Of a DNA stretch of 64,000 bases, positions 45,391 through 57,620 are shown in pieces. The translations under genes and the position numbers were made by a program. This DNA comes from Whitmania pigra (Eukaryota > Annelida > Clitellata > Hirudinida > Haemopidae). The notes below the pieces were generated by a model. The model ran no database searches and was not told the origin of the DNA. It saw only the letters and a list, made by a program, of their open reading frames with translations. Position 1 is the stretch's first letter. Every line of letters begins with the position of its first letter. Location of the stretch: contig JAJTWR010000299.1 of NCBI GenBank assembly GCA_021613335.1, forward strand, positions 4,313,501 to 4,377,500. The letters are read 5' to 3'.

Positions 45391-47160
45391 CAGTATGTTA
45401 CATTATTTATGATTATGGTGAAGAGATTTTCGTATGGTAATGCGACCGTGGCGGTGAGGAGGCAATATCCTGAAGGAATCCATGAGAGTTGATTGTTTCT
45501 TTCATGAAATGAAAAATGCTAGCCCTTGTGACAGGTGCATTGAAGCTCTTCACACTCAATAATGAATGGAGACATAATGAGTCCAGGCAGGCTGTAGATT
45601 AATGAAATGGTTTGAGAATGTTTGAGAAGTTAAAATGAAGATTTTCAAATCCAGAAAAACCGCACTCTTGGCGATTTCGATGGTATTGCCAACAGTCTAA
45701 CTTCAACGTTACATTTCCCGACGGTTTTTCAATTTATTATGACTACTATGTTACTCTGAACAATTAATTTGATAAAAAAATTAATCTATTTTATTATTGT
45801 CATCAATGGTCATTCCACATTCTAAAACCCTATAGTTGTTCTTTTACACCCTACAACAAGCAGTGTTTCGGTTTAAATATAAACAACCAGATAATCTTAT
45901 TCAAGCGAATTATTTTGAAATTCTGATAATGGAGTGTTATGATAATCTGCGCGACATCGATGAGTTCTTACTGAAAAGAAGGCGAGAAAGAGAAAAAGTG
46001 GCTTCTCACCTCAGCTTTGTCATGGAAAAAAGCCCTGAATTAGAACATGCTAAGTATTGGCTATATTGAACTAAATGTTTTGAAGAAATGTTATGGCGAA
46101 TCATTAACATTAAAAACGTCATTTCATCATAATTTAAGTTTAATTATTATATTAACTTATTTTAAATACTTTGTTTTTCTCAGTCAGCTAGCTTTTCATA
46201 ATGGTTTTATTAGTTGTGCCTACACATATTAGAATTAATGGGCACTTGAAGTAAAATTTAGTATGATGCAGCCTAGAGGGGGATGTTGCTGCCATGCACA
46301 GAAACAAGTCTCACAGCAGTCACAATGATATGAAAAAGAAAGTAAGAAAAGAAGACAAACAGAAAAGGTCTGGTCAGCAACTTATTGTATTAGTTATGTT
46401 CTGGAATAGTTGAGTTACTAGTTTAGGGAAGTACATTATTTGTTTGCCATAGTTTACATTGCATATTCATTTTATTCTTTAAATTTCTTTTAAATTTTTA
46501 ATAGGCAAATCTTTCATTTATGTTATTCTTTTTTTCCTAAATTAGAATTAAATCATATTGTAAAGATTTAGAGAGTATAAACAATATCTATTGCTAGATC
46601 AAACAGTCATTTCATCCTTATGCAGGAACAAAAATTTATCAAAGAGAATTCATGATGGCAATTATTCTGAGTTGAATAAATCTGACAGTGAAGGTAATCT
46701 ACATTTAATTAAATATTTAAGAAATGAGAAAAGCTCCAAGTTTTATTACATTATTTATAAATTCTGCTAATCTCTAGCAATGTTTGGGGTGGAAAAAGGA
46801 ATAGCTCCAACTACATTGCACCATATTGAGTGCCCACCACATTGAGGGGCACCATGTGTACACATCATTACATGCTAGAATTCATCTACATTAACCAATA
46901 CATAGATATCCATTGCCAGTTGAGGCTTCTCTTATGCCTCGCCTGCTGTCTGGAACCTTGTCATCACATGAGTATGAAGCTCTTCAAGCCTTAGTTTAAC
47001 ACTCATACTTTCATCCCCATTACCTTTTATAACCCAAGCCAATTTAAAAATGCTTTAGAAATCATGAAACCATGAAAGTAATCAGAATATATCAATACCA
47101 TATATATATTAACATAAAAATTTGCAATTTGAAGTTTGTTTATAAACGTATCAATTGTTG
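45391..47160. other. No supported gene
   Basis: One 77-codon + strand ORF (45836-46069) contains CYDNLRDIDEFLLKRRRERE and is charged and exon-like in composition, but I recognise no family and see no convincing splice pair. The rest is AT-rich and featureless. Confidence 0.3.
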
Positions 47161-47167
47161 TGACCAC

Positions 47168-48043
47168 GTTCCACAAGTGGAATGTTGGGCAATTCCCGTT
47201 AGTGCATATCCACAATACAAAATCAAGCTCTAAATTAATAAAAACTAAGCAGCAATTGAGCAAAAAGCATTTAATTGGCTCATATTTGAACTAGAATTTA
47301 ACATGTAATCAATAAGTAGTGTATTAAAAATAAGATTGTCACATTATAAACTTGTCACATTAATTTGAGATGTGATGAGTTGAAATGGTTTAGATGAAAA
47401 CAGCATTCATGTAATCTTTTCATGCATTTCCTGCATTGTTTTTTTTTATTTTTATAACATTCTACACATTCTGTCATTGTCTGTGATGAATCGAGTACCC
47501 AACAGTGGATCTTCAGCCACAATTGTCACATTGATTACATTTGTAAATAAATTCCACCACCATTTCTTTGACACATGGTTGAGGTTCTCCAGTCTATCAC
47601 TTTTTCCAAAATGTAAGCCTGATATGGATAACCATCATAGCCATCACATTATCAGGACCTATTATCCAAACTTATTTGGTTTTTTCTTTTGAACATCTTG
47701 GCTCTATGATGCCCATAGTATTGTTTCATGAATGCATCAATAGCACACAATAGAACATGCTTTATCATCCAGCTGGGTCATATTGAAGGGGAGATTGAAC
47801 ACGTACAACCCCCAACCAATTACAAATGAAACATTGAAATTTAGATCCTCAACATATTTAAAATTTCTAAACAAAACTTATATAGGACAACCAAATAATT
47901 AAATAAAAGTAATTTATTATGATTTATACAACTATTGTTGTTTGTAAATTATTAATAAACATAAGCTTTTACAAATATTTGAAATCAATTTTTAAATTTG
48001 GCTATGTGTAATAAGGAGATGCTCAATGTTCCACTCGTGGAAC
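47168..48043 (+). mobile_element. Palindrome-ended element, copy 2
   Basis: Starts GTTCCACAAGTGGAATGTTG and ends with GTTCCACTCGTGGAAC. Homologous in reverse to 19993-20761: the 47160-47470 part aligns with 20760-20440, and 47477-47692 encodes a related short ORF (MNRVPNSGSSATIV). The flanking pentamers ACCAC and ATCAT do not match, unlike copy 1. Confidence 0.6.
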
Positions 48044-49015
48044 ATCATCCAAAACATGCACCTATCTTGTACAAGCTAAAAAATGTTATTCAATCACATA
48101 CTATCATCCAAACAGGACTGTTTTACAACATAAACATGTGTGAAACATGCGTTTCCCTGTAAAATCTTTCCTGTGTACAATATTTCATAGGCATGGAATT
48201 CACAACATTGTTAATGTCACAACTATCGTCGAATATTTTACAGTTTATCAATTCAAACATGAGCGCTGTTTTTACTATCTTGTCCAGAGATATATCTGAG
48301 TCACCCATTATCAATAGTTTGATAGTTTGGTCTGAATGAGTTGGAATGAGTTTGTCTTTAGCCATGTCAAGGAATATTGATCTTGAATTTGAAATTACTA
48401 ATGGCTCAATATAGATGTTCCACGAAGTCACATGACGATTCTAATTTGATAGAAGATGTTGTAGTAGATAGGTGTCACTGCTGGTCCCAGAGCTTGAAGG
48501 AGAAGAAAAATTTGTTTGCCTTCAAAAAGCTGATCACAAAAGCGATCACTTTATCTTTTTATTTGTTAAAGATGTCATATCCATTCCTCCAATGCTTGAT
48601 GCGAGATTGTGAGAACTCTACATACAAATTCCAATACGAATTTCTGTCTTGAAATCTGATAAGTTTGTTGGTTGAGCCATGTCAGATTAAAAAATTATAA
48701 AGCATTTGGCATCTCATAAAATTATGTAAAATTATCGACAACATAAAAATATGTTCAACAATGTTTATAAATATGCTAGCTGTACTTGTCATTTGTCACT
48801 TGTTGCTATGGTTCAATCTGGTTAAATGGAAAAGAAAGTAAAGAGAGCTTAAGGGTATACAACAATTTTTGTTGTTTTGTTGCATGTGCAGATATAGAGA
48901 TTGTCTGGTTTACAATAAGTTTGGGATTTCAGCAATACCTTTCCCATGCTGGATATTTTGGAAATGTTGCACAGTTTCAATGGCAATTTCAAAGCAGAAT
49001 GAATAGTTCTTCCAT
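48044..49015. other. No supported gene
   Basis: Two overlapping opposite-strand ORFs of about 100 codons (48123-48431 minus, 48377-48652 plus) show no recognisable domain. ATGTTCCACGAAGTCACAT near 48415 echoes half of the palindromic terminus of the neighbouring element, possibly by chance. Confidence 0.3.
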
Positions 49016-49023
49016 CTGGTACC

Positions 49024-50079
49024 CATGGATGGGCAAATTACAAACCCCCATGTAATTTAGTTACCAATTACAAATTACTCCAAGAAATGCAAATTAGATA
49101 CAAATTACTTGTGCCGAATGTGGTAAATTACAAAATTACATCGAATTACAATACCAGAACATCTTTTATTACATTGTGAGCCACTGAACTACTAAATGCT
49201 GTCAAACAAATTATCAGAGAACTTAACTATGATGCCTAAACCAGAAGTGATGCAGAACAGTTACTGGCATATTAAATCTTTACTTCATAGTTTTTTGGAA
49301 TACCATTCTTGGAAAAATTGATCGTTTACAGATGCGCTTACAAGATCCTACTATGAATTTCAAGGAAGCAGCAACTGATATTGAATCTTTGGAGCAAGAA
49401 CTTGTCAATCTTCATGATGATTTGAAAACCAAGTTGCTGTAGAAAACGCCCATACAAAATGCATAGCATGGGAATTGAGGTGTACAGAAGAATTAAGCGA
49501 AGTCGGAAGATTCCTAGAGAACTGGCAAGAGATGCAGGACTTTCATCAGAAGAAGAAATTGTGCGGGTTATGAAGAGCATATTTGATCGACTTCAGTAGG
49601 AGATGTCAATGTTTTTACGACCTGAGCACAAATTTAGATTGCTGATTTTGAAAATTACTAAGACACTGACATCAATGGGCATGAACTTTTTACAGAAATT
49701 GACGATTAAAAATACTACTCAGTAATTTCTTGGTTTAATTGCTTTTTACGAAAATGACTTATTTCTACATCTAATTTCACTGCAAATTTTATTAACAACT
49801 ATAGCAGTTTCAAATATGTGGCTATATTGAGTGACTAGTGAGCTTTACTGTTTTTAAATTTTTTATTTTAATGTAATTTGAGTTTTTTATTTTAACGTAA
49901 TTTGAATTTTTATTTTAATGTAATTTGAATTGTTATGTAATGTAATTTGAAAAAACAAAATTACATAAATTATAAATTACCCGATTACATCCCCTGTAAT
50001 TTCGTTACGAATTACAAATTATAATTATAATTTAAATTACATAGTTTCGTTACCCAGATTAATTTACTGCCCATCGGTG
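49024..50079 (+). mobile_element. hAT element with exact 8-bp target duplication
   Basis: Starts CATGGATGGGCAAATTACAA and ends TTTACTGCCCATCGGTG; complementing the end gives CACCGATGGGCAGTAAA, so GATGGGCA is inverted at both ends. CTGGTACC flanks both sides (49016-49023, 50080-50087). Many AAATTACAAATTAC-like repeats fill the subterminal parts. The interior (49330-49710) carries broken transposase: RLQDPTMNFKEAATDIESLE, then ELARDAGLSSEEEIVRVMKS with FDRLQ-stop, typical of the hAT class with a DUF4371-like region. It is a 1.06-kb deletion derivative. Confidence 0.85.
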
Positions 50080-50087
50080 CTGGTACC

Positions 50088-51480
50088 TATGTTGCAACAT
50101 TGGTCAGTCTTCTCTACTGTTTCAGATGTCATCTAGACGTAGATAAGCATTTTTGAGCTTTGATACTTAGTCCCACTTTTGTCAAAGACCCCTCAAATTG
50201 TTTCAGAATCTTCTTCAATTAAATATCTATGGAGGATAAAAAGATCAAGTCATAGGCAAATAATATGTAATTGCATTTGACTGACGAACTAATATCGCCA
50301 GTTGGAAAGTTCCATCTCTGTCATCACCACATTGATCACCTCATTAAAAAGAGACAATTGATCAATGGGAAACTGAATCAGGGTGATGAAGATGAGTTTC
50401 AGCCTTTGCTTCTACTACCTCTTTGTCTTAATGATTACTTCGAGCCGTATATTGTCCCTAAGCCATTGCTGTGCCTACAAGCCTTCTGAGAGAGGCCAGT
50501 GTGTAAACATTTTTCTGTGGGTGGAATAATCTGCCAATAATTAGTCCAACCGAGATTGATCTGAAATCACCTGGATTCCTTGTTTTTGTTTTGTAATACA
50601 AGTAAAAATTCCATTTTTGAGCATATCTTTTGATATTGGCTGTACAGTCAGAGTGTGATTTTGGTAGCCATGCCCTCTGGAGCTATTCTATTTGTGCAAA
50701 CTTTTTTCATTCCATCAAGACAGCAGAATCCTACAAATTTTTGAAGCCCTAACGATTTCGTTCGCAGTGACAAGTTGTTGTAGATTCAGATGTTGCTGGA
50801 ATTGGATTTGTAGATTCAGTAATTGTGGCACTAGTGCGATAGATTTAGTAGTTGTTCATCAGAAGGAGGCTTAGAATGTTTCTTGTGATCTCCATTCATC
50901 ACAAACTAAGCTTCCAAACGTGGACGCTTTATAAACATTCACAGAACTCTTCATACTGTTGCCTCCAGAGTTCCATTTTCTTTGTTCTTTTGGATTGGCT
51001 TCTCGGTCAAATTTCGAGTATAGGACTTAACTTTCTACTCTTCTCTCATTTCATGTTTCTGCCTCACAATCAAGTTTTCTTCGGTACTATTCTCTCAAAA
51101 ATTTATTTTTGGTATTCCACGCTACTGATAGACCTTTTGACTTAGTTCCCTCACTGAGAGTTCTCTCGAAACAGACAACTTTTTTCAATGAGCTGCGGGA
51201 GACCAGCAATGTTTTCAAAATTAATTACAGCACAAATGGTTTATGGCTTCAAATTCAGCTTTTATGAAAAAAGGTCCTGAAACTTGTAGATTTTCTATCA
51301 TCTGAAGTTACTGCTCTTGATCTTTTGATTTTTATTAGCTATTTACTTACTTTTAGTTTTGCTAGATACTCCAATGGAGGCATTTAGTCTTTTGGAGTAT
51401 GGTGAAAGTGATTTTTGTTATTTAAAGGAATTTGTTAATAGTAGCAAACTGATTAAAATAACAATATTTTATTATAATAA
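50088..51480. other. Region without a supported gene
   Basis: On the minus strand around 50180-50300 a poor match to a LINE reverse-transcriptase catalytic region (NYILFAYDLIL, with the first Asp replaced by Tyr) can be read, but it is isolated and I do not call a gene. Several ORFs of 60-97 codons have no recognisable motif. Confidence 0.3.
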
Positions 51481-51484
51481 AAAC

Positions 51485-51772
51485 ATGTCAAACGTTAACG
51501 ACATGAAAAAGCCATTGAGAGCTTTCGCTCCAGTCCAGGCAGTTTTGACCGGCATAAAAAGGCCAGCGAGTGCCACTCATAGCCAGCAGTAAGAGTTGGG
51601 TCCATCAAGACAAGTTGGAGGAACACTCCGAGGAAGACAAAACCGACAGGACATCCGGCTGATTATCCAATGCGGCCCGCCCCCGAAAGCGTAAGGAGAC
51701 TCAAATAGCCAAAATGTTTGAAGACTATTCTGAGGATCTCTGTCAGAGCTCCAAGGCAGAGTAATAAGTAAC
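51485..51772 (+). mobile_element. R2/NeSL-like retrotransposon, 3' tail only
   Basis: Aligns with the reverse complement of 54692-54980: shared blocks include GAGAGCTTTCGCTCCAGTCC, the GCGGCCCGCCCCCGAAAGCG type sequence, GTAAGGAGACTCAAA, and the end GGCAGAGTAATAAGTAAC. Such a 5'-truncated copy retaining only the 3' end is expected from target-primed reverse transcription. Both copies stop at a TAGTAAC/AAGTAAC end, which marks the element's 3' terminus. Confidence 0.7.
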
Positions 51773-52693
51773 ATTGGTCTGCAATCGTGGTTCCATTGCA
51801 GAGACTTTTAGAGGGTAATAACATTCTGAGTAACATGATAACAACACCAATGTTCAATCAGAGTTTGTGAGGGGCATTCCAGTTGAAGTCCAAAATTTTT
51901 TTGGGTATGCAAGTTGGTCGTCAGCTTGGTCACTAAGCTATCGACACTTTCATAAACCATTTCTTCTTCTGGCATACGCTCCAACACACGATTATAAAGT
52001 TCAGGTGATTCTTAGTAACACTGACAATTGCTCTTCCTTTTCTTTGATGCATTACGTTTGTGAAGTCTGTATCTCCATACATCTGTCCAACTGGATTTTG
52101 AGTTTCTGGATAATATCATTGAAGTAATGGGATTGTATCTCTATTTTTGCCACTCCCTACCTCTAGAAGTCTGCAATTTCTCTCACAATTTTTTGCAAGT
52201 TAATGTAGCTATAATATACATTTAATAGCATTTAATCAAAAAGCACAACTCGTGCTCGATACAACAAAACTTGAAACTCGAAGCAACTCAATCTCAAAAG
52301 AGGTTAAAATTCTAATTTAAACAGAGCCAAGATGTGAGATCGTCACTAATAATGTAAATCACTGACACCCAATAGAAAGTTTCATAGTTTATTGAACAAT
52401 CTGAGGCTGGTTGAAAAAGCTGAGCACTGGAATGATGAAAAAATATAGTGATTTCTGACTTGAATGGGGACTAGGTGATGAGCGACTGAATTACTGAGAG
52501 ATTAAATATGATATAAAGCTGAACATCATTTATAAAGATCCTTAGATAAAACAAACTATTAATAACATTTTAAATATGTATGATGCACGACGTACCTTTG
52601 CCAAACAAAATAAATAAATATTATACATCATATTATATTTATATATAAATATTTATTTTATATTAATATATTATAATAATTTATAATAATATG

Positions 52694-52740
<47 letters not shown>

Positions 52741-54511
52741 AATATATGTTTGAGATCCATGTTGAAAATGGGATGACTATATTTTTAATTTAATTTAACA
52801 TAACATTAATTCAACTTCATTTTTTTTTTTAGAGAACTTGAGTAAAACATATCATATCAGTTTGCCCCAGCCAGATGACAAAAGGTATATCAATCTTACC
52901 TTATGTTATGATGTTAGTTAAAAAACTCTTGGCGGCCATGATTTGAACTCCTAACTGAATGCACCATAGTGAAAGCCTTAACTTAACAGTTAACTGAGAT
53001 TTTATGTCGCGGAGGTATGGATGAATGCGATGCCTTGATTTTGTTGTCTGCCTGCGACTGTGCATATTAGTGAAGGGAAGACCTTTTACTTGATTAATCA
53101 GCCTTGGGTGCATGGGTATATAAGACAATAGGCAGACTACCATTCTAATCATCTGGTTATGAAATGGACATTAATAAACTACCTACCAACCAACCAAGGG
53201 TACATTGACCCATCAAAATACTCAATGTGACTTAAAACAAATTTTTTGTGAGTTTAATACATTTTCGGACTGCCTTGGATAATGGTGCCTCAAACAACAA
53301 GTGTTTTTATGGGAAAGTTTTCATGCCAAATACAGAACTGAAAACCCACCAGGAAAAGATAGGTTGCCATTCCTCATAGTTCTGTTGCGCAAGAGCTAAC
53401 ACATAGAAAGCTGAACAAAACCTTGCCTGAGGCAAACCACAGTATCATATTGGTTCAAGAAACTCAGCATCAGATACAATCAGACAAAGGATCAAGTTTC
53501 CCCGAGCAAGTATGGCAGGAACAGCTTCGACTTCATCTATGCTTCCTGTCGGGAGAAGTTTGGAATTGTCAAAAGTAAGCGTCCCATATAGCCCAAAGAG
53601 CCCAGATGGCAACTCGAGTTGAGAATGTTGAAGAATGAAGAGAAAATCCTTTATACTCTGTGCAAAAAGTCGGGAGAGGTGAAAAGGGGTGGTCTTTGGA
53701 TTCTGTGGAATGAGGTAAAGAGGAGAAACAGCATGCTTCGCAATGTAGAAAAAACATCTTTAATGGTGGAAAATTAATCCAATTGCCTGAATCAGTTTTG
53801 ACCAATCTCGTTGTTAAATGTGGCACACTTATTTTTAATGTTTGGCAGCAATGCTCACTGATTTTATAACAGCATTGTTTGCTAGTACATTGACACTTCA
53901 GTTTAAAAAGGAGTCCCAGAAGAGCTGGGTTGCATATATGCCACCATGGTATGTGAGATAATTCAGCCTACCGTTTTCCATGGAAAACGCTGAAGGCTCT
54001 TTGAGTAGTAATTAAAGTGCTTACTTCAATGGTTTCGTTATGTGTTTTCATGGTAGATTACTCTGCATGTTGGCGTTGAGAGGAAAGGAATAAAGCTGGC
54101 AGAGATCAAAGAAATAATGAAGAGGAACAGGCAGAAGCCAGAAGAAATATCGAAATGTTGATTGATAAACAATGGATGACGATTAACATGAATCAAGTAT
54201 TCAATATGTGGAACATTTCAAGATCAGAGTAAATGCTTTTTCTTAGGTGGCCAGTAGGTACTGGAAAATTTTTCGTTTATATGTTATAAGAGGAAAAGGA
54301 CATCAAGCTACTCAAGTTCCATCAACAGTAATAGCAGCAACTCTATTACCAGGTGGAAGAACTGCACACTCTTATTTAAAATTCCGCTTATCTTAAATGC
54401 CATGTCAAACCCAATATGCCAGAAGCAAAAGTACTGTTGGATCTCGGCTCACGGTCGCAAGAATTCAACTCAATGTACGCTCAGCCCAATATATATATAG
54501 TACCCATCTTT
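51773..54511. other. Gene-free region
   Basis: No gene or transposon ORF is recognisable. There is a TA-rich tract at about 52640-52735 containing an uninterrupted (TA)n run. Short ORFs in the interval lack any motif. Confidence 0.35.
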
Positions 54512-54691
54512 CAGTGGCGGATTTAAGGGGGCATGACTCCCCTTCATTTTTAAAGTCTGAGAAAAAAAGCAAAATTCTGCGGATAAACACACACACACAC
54601 GTGCGTAACTACCATGCATTTCATTTTTGAAAGTCATAAGTAAAGATGTTTTCTATAATTAGGAATTGACCGGGGTTGGCTGGGGCCGAGG
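54512..54691 (+). mobile_element. hAT-like element copy B, left part
   Basis: CAGTGGCGGATTTAAGGGGG starts a sequence homologous to copy A from 2335: shared CATTTTTAAAGTCT and GTCATAAGT-AAGATGTT, ending at GAATTGACCGGGGTTGGC. The homology breaks near 54690 where the R2/NeSL-like element begins and resumes near 57640. Confidence 0.7.
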
Positions 54692-55309
54692 TTACTAATT
54701 ACTAAATACTCCGCCTTGGAGCTCCGACAGGGATCCTCAGAGAAGTTTCCCCCGTCTTCAAACGTTTCGGCTTTTTGAGTCTCCTTACGTTTTCGGGGGG
54801 CGGGCCGCATCCGGTGATCAGCCGGATGTCTCTGTCGGTTTGGTCTTGCTGGACCCAACTCTTACCGCCCTCGTTGGCCTTGTTATGCCGGTCACTGCTG
54901 CCTGGACTGGAGCGACTGCGAAAGCTCTCAATGGCTCCTTCATGTCGTATGCTGTCACCTGAAAACTTCGACTATGCGGGGCTCTCATTGGCCTTGTTAT
55001 GTCGATCGCCTCCATCCCAGTTTGCCTACAGCGGTCATGAAAGCTCTCAGTGGCTTCTTCACACCGCCTTAATATATGCAAACTGAGCCTTATAATTTCT
55101 TTGTAGTGGCAGCCGGAAATTCTCGGGACTCGACCGCGGGCTTTTTCGCGACCGCAGTTTAGTCCGCAGTTCGTATTGCTTTGCGAGTTCGAGATCGGCC
55201 CATTTCTTCCGACAACACCGCGTCTCTCGGCCAATGGTTTGGCCCCGTCGTTCGGTGGATCATTCATACCGGAGACCGACGGCTTTCCCCGGTTTCCTGT
55301 AGTGGCCTC

Positions 55310-56008
55310 TTAAGACTTCTTCTGGCTCCTCATATGCCAGATCCAGAATGAAGCCGCTTCATAGCCTTTGTTCTCCCGGCTTGACAATCCGATCTTAGTG
55401 AGGAAAGCGTAAGTCGAATTGCCGACCACGCCCCTTGCACTAATCTCGATGGGGTAGAGGTCTGTGCGGTATCCTCTTGCTTCCAGGTCCATCGTTAGAT
55501 CTGCATACTTGTCTGCTTTAAGCGCATTGCTGTATTGCAGCCTGTCCTCCCACGGAACCGTCAGCTCCACCAGAATGATGGCATCCGTCGACGGCGATAC
55601 GAGCACTAGATCCGGCCTCTTGCCACTTTCTATCAGCACCTGGGGATAGTGCCTCATCCATTCTAAGTCGGCTGCGATAGTCCAGTCGTTTACCTCTGCA
55701 AGAATGTCTTGCCTGGGGGTTTGACATCTCTTTTTGCAGAGGTGTGCGAAGCCCTCGCGCAAGAAGTAAATCTTTCGCTGATTTGCGATCGTACGCGAGT
55801 TTGCTTTGGAGACTGCTGCTTTTGCGGCTTCGCACACTTCTCGAAGGACCTGGTTATGTCGCCATGTGTACCGACCGTTGGCAAGGGCATACGTGCAATT
55901 GCTGAGCACGTGATGCAGTGTCTCAGTACCGCCGCAGAGCCGGCATTTGGTGTCTTCCACCAGACCCCACTTCTGCAAATTGTCCCTGATGGGCAACTGG
56001 TCGTACAC
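55310..56008 (-). pseudogene. R2/NeSL-like retrotransposon: zinc knuckle and restriction-like endonuclease
   Basis: A 232-codon frame. Residues 22-38 form a CCHC knuckle (CRLCGGTETLHHVLSNC; C-X2-C-X7-H-X4-C), followed by the linker ALANGRYTWRHNQVLREV. The endonuclease core is RPDLVLVSPSTDAI, then LVELTVPWEDRLQ and KADKYADL, a PD-(D/E)xK arrangement as in R2, NeSL and CRE elements. It ends with VGNSTYAFLTKIGL and a Trp/His-rich end. In the same frame the ORF is separated only by one TAA (56018-56020) from the upstream RT thumb, where paralogues read straight through (LRLA-stop-AIRSVYDQLP). The protein would nick the target and reverse-transcribe the RNA; the stop and the upstream frameshifts make this copy inactive. 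A paralogue lies at 59500-61375. Confidence 0.8.
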
Positions 56009-56020
56009 TGATCTTATCGC

Positions 56021-56910
56021 TTAGGCAAGTCGGAGCGGGGACATTTTCCACATGTTGCTCCAGGTAAGGGATCGTTGCATCACGTCTTCCCACGTTGTCC
56101 ACTTACCCTGCTGTGACTGCTGAACTGCCCTCGTGACTCGATTCTGTTCCAGTTTTCGCCACCTTTCCTGGATAATCATGGCGGCTCTGACTGATGAGCT
56201 CGCCTGGGACCATTTTGGCAGGTGGTTCCATCCTACTGCATGACGGTCCGTCTGGGTAGGACCTCTCACTTCCTCGAACATCAGCTCGGCAATTGATTCG
56301 TCGATCTCGCTCTGCGCTTGGAATTTCCTTCCAGATCTAAGCAGTGACTTGACTTCACGGATCCTGCTATCCGCGGAGTTGTTGAGCATCCACTGCGTTC
56401 TTATTTTGGAGAGTTTGTACTCTTCCACGATGGACCTTAGTGGTAGTCGCAGGCTCGTGCTCCTACTGTAGAGGGCTACTGATGACAGCGCTGGAGGTAG
56501 GCCTAACCATTTTTTGGTGTATTGGTTAACTTTCCTCTCTAGCTTCTCGACCACTGACAAACCAATCTCATAGATGGTTAACGGCCAGAGCAGTCTTGGA
56601 AGGAGCACGAACAGGAGTAACCACATTTTGAACCGCCCTTGCCTCGATCTGCAGTTCCTTGATGGTTTGTTGGAGAATGGCGTCCTGCATGCTCTTGTCG
56701 GTGAGAGATTTCCCTTCCAAGGCTTTTCACCGGTTCTTCGGATACTGTATGGATTCGCTGCTCCGCCACATCGAAGAACACGTCCTCGCGAATTTTTCCC
56801 CTGACTAGGGCGAGACTTCTGGATTTTGCAGGTTTGAAAGCCATTCGACACCACTCTAGAAGGTTGTTCAATTTGTCCAGGGTATTTTGGACAACCTTCT
56901 TCCTGTTCAT
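56021..56910 (-). pseudogene. R2/NeSL-like retrotransposon: RT thumb region, frameshifted
   Basis: From the 5' side, 56910 onward reads LDKLNNLLEWCRMAFKPAKS and EQRIHTVSEEPVKSLGREIS. The frame then shifts twice (third-frame piece DAILQQTIKELQIEAR near 56650-56700) before LLPRLLWPLTIYEIGL, KKWLGLPPALSSVALYSRS and LRLPLRSIVEEYKLSKIRTQ in the long 277-codon frame. This order is the RT thumb and connector of the family; the endonuclease follows in the same frame after a stop. Two compensating frameshifts and the stop show that the copy is dead. Confidence 0.75.
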
Positions 56911-56921
56911 GATCAGGGTGG

Positions 56922-57387
56922 TGTAAAAGTTCTTTCTCCTGTATATTCGGGATATGTCTACACGAGCCGATTCTTATCGAAATGACAACACAAGATTCAG
57001 ATATAATGGAAGCAATATATTACAAATCAATCAAAATGTACAAGCAATCGGAAGCCCACAATAATTAATTACAAAATTCGATAAAAACAGTCTATCTCAA
57101 ATCTCTCCAAAACTCGTCTGCCACTCTCGACTCACACTCTCTCTCTCACACCCATACACTCGCCGAGCTTTCACGACTAAAAAGCTGTTCTGTCGTCTGC
57201 CTGTCGCCTTTTATAGCCTTCATCCTAAACATGCTAATTGTATAACTGCGCGGCCAATCAGCGCATCGCGCGGTTCCAGGCAGACGACAGACACGCCACT
57301 TCACATTCATTCCACCTACGCGATACAAATTAACAACCCAAAAGCAAATACAACAAATAACATAAATAAATAGTCAGGACACTGACG
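56922..57387 (-). mobile_element. Solo LTR inside the R2/NeSL-like element
   Basis: On the minus strand it begins CGTCAGTGTCC (T-to-C change at the first base of TG) and ends CTTTTACA; the TATA-type box GGCTATAAAAGGCG is about 180 bp in. GGTGG flanks both ends (56917-56921 and 57388-57392), an exact 5-bp duplication. It separates the RT F-I-D-D-T catalytic block (57390-57410) from the downstream RT thumb. One LTR without internal sequence indicates recombination between two LTRs. Homologue at 37130-37591. Confidence 0.75.
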
Positions 57388-57620
57388 GGTGGTGTCGTCT
57401 ATGAATGCCTTTATTGGAGGCATGTACACACCTTTACCAATGTGCGCCTCTGGAGTACGAGATCCGGCTGCCTTCAGTAGGATCTGCATCGCCAGTACGA
57501 ATAAGGAAGGAGAAATTGTGCACCCCATTGCTATACCAACCTCTAGAGGCACCCACCTTGTAGTGTACGTCTTGGTGGAAAACCGCATCATGAACCCGTT
57601 AAAGTATTCATGAAGGATGT
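57388..57620 (-). pseudogene. R2/NeSL-like retrotransposon: RT catalytic blocks
   Basis: The minus-strand frame reads MMRFSTKTYTTRWVPLEVGI, AMGCTISPSLFVLAMQILLK and PPIKAFIDDTT, giving RT block 4-like and the block with the catalytic D-D pair (F-I-D-D). It stops at the solo LTR; downstream coding resumes at 56910. The 5' truncation is near 57620, where hAT-like copy B resumes. The equivalent region in the 8 kb copy ends at 9350. Confidence 0.75.

Noticed and set aside
50180..50300. LINE reverse transcriptase on the minus strand (ILFAYDLIL)
   Set aside because: One weak motif with a changed catalytic residue and no neighbouring RT blocks; not enough to call.
54818..55267. 149-codon minus-strand ORF after the endonuclease as an extra protein domain
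   Set aside because: It lies downstream of the endonuclease stop, shares only nucleotide-level similarity with the other copies, and includes the repeated 3' UTR motif; more likely untranslated 3' sequence.
55464..56011. Plus-strand and out-of-frame ORFs across the endonuclease
   Set aside because: Shadows of the minus-strand zinc knuckle/endonuclease frame.
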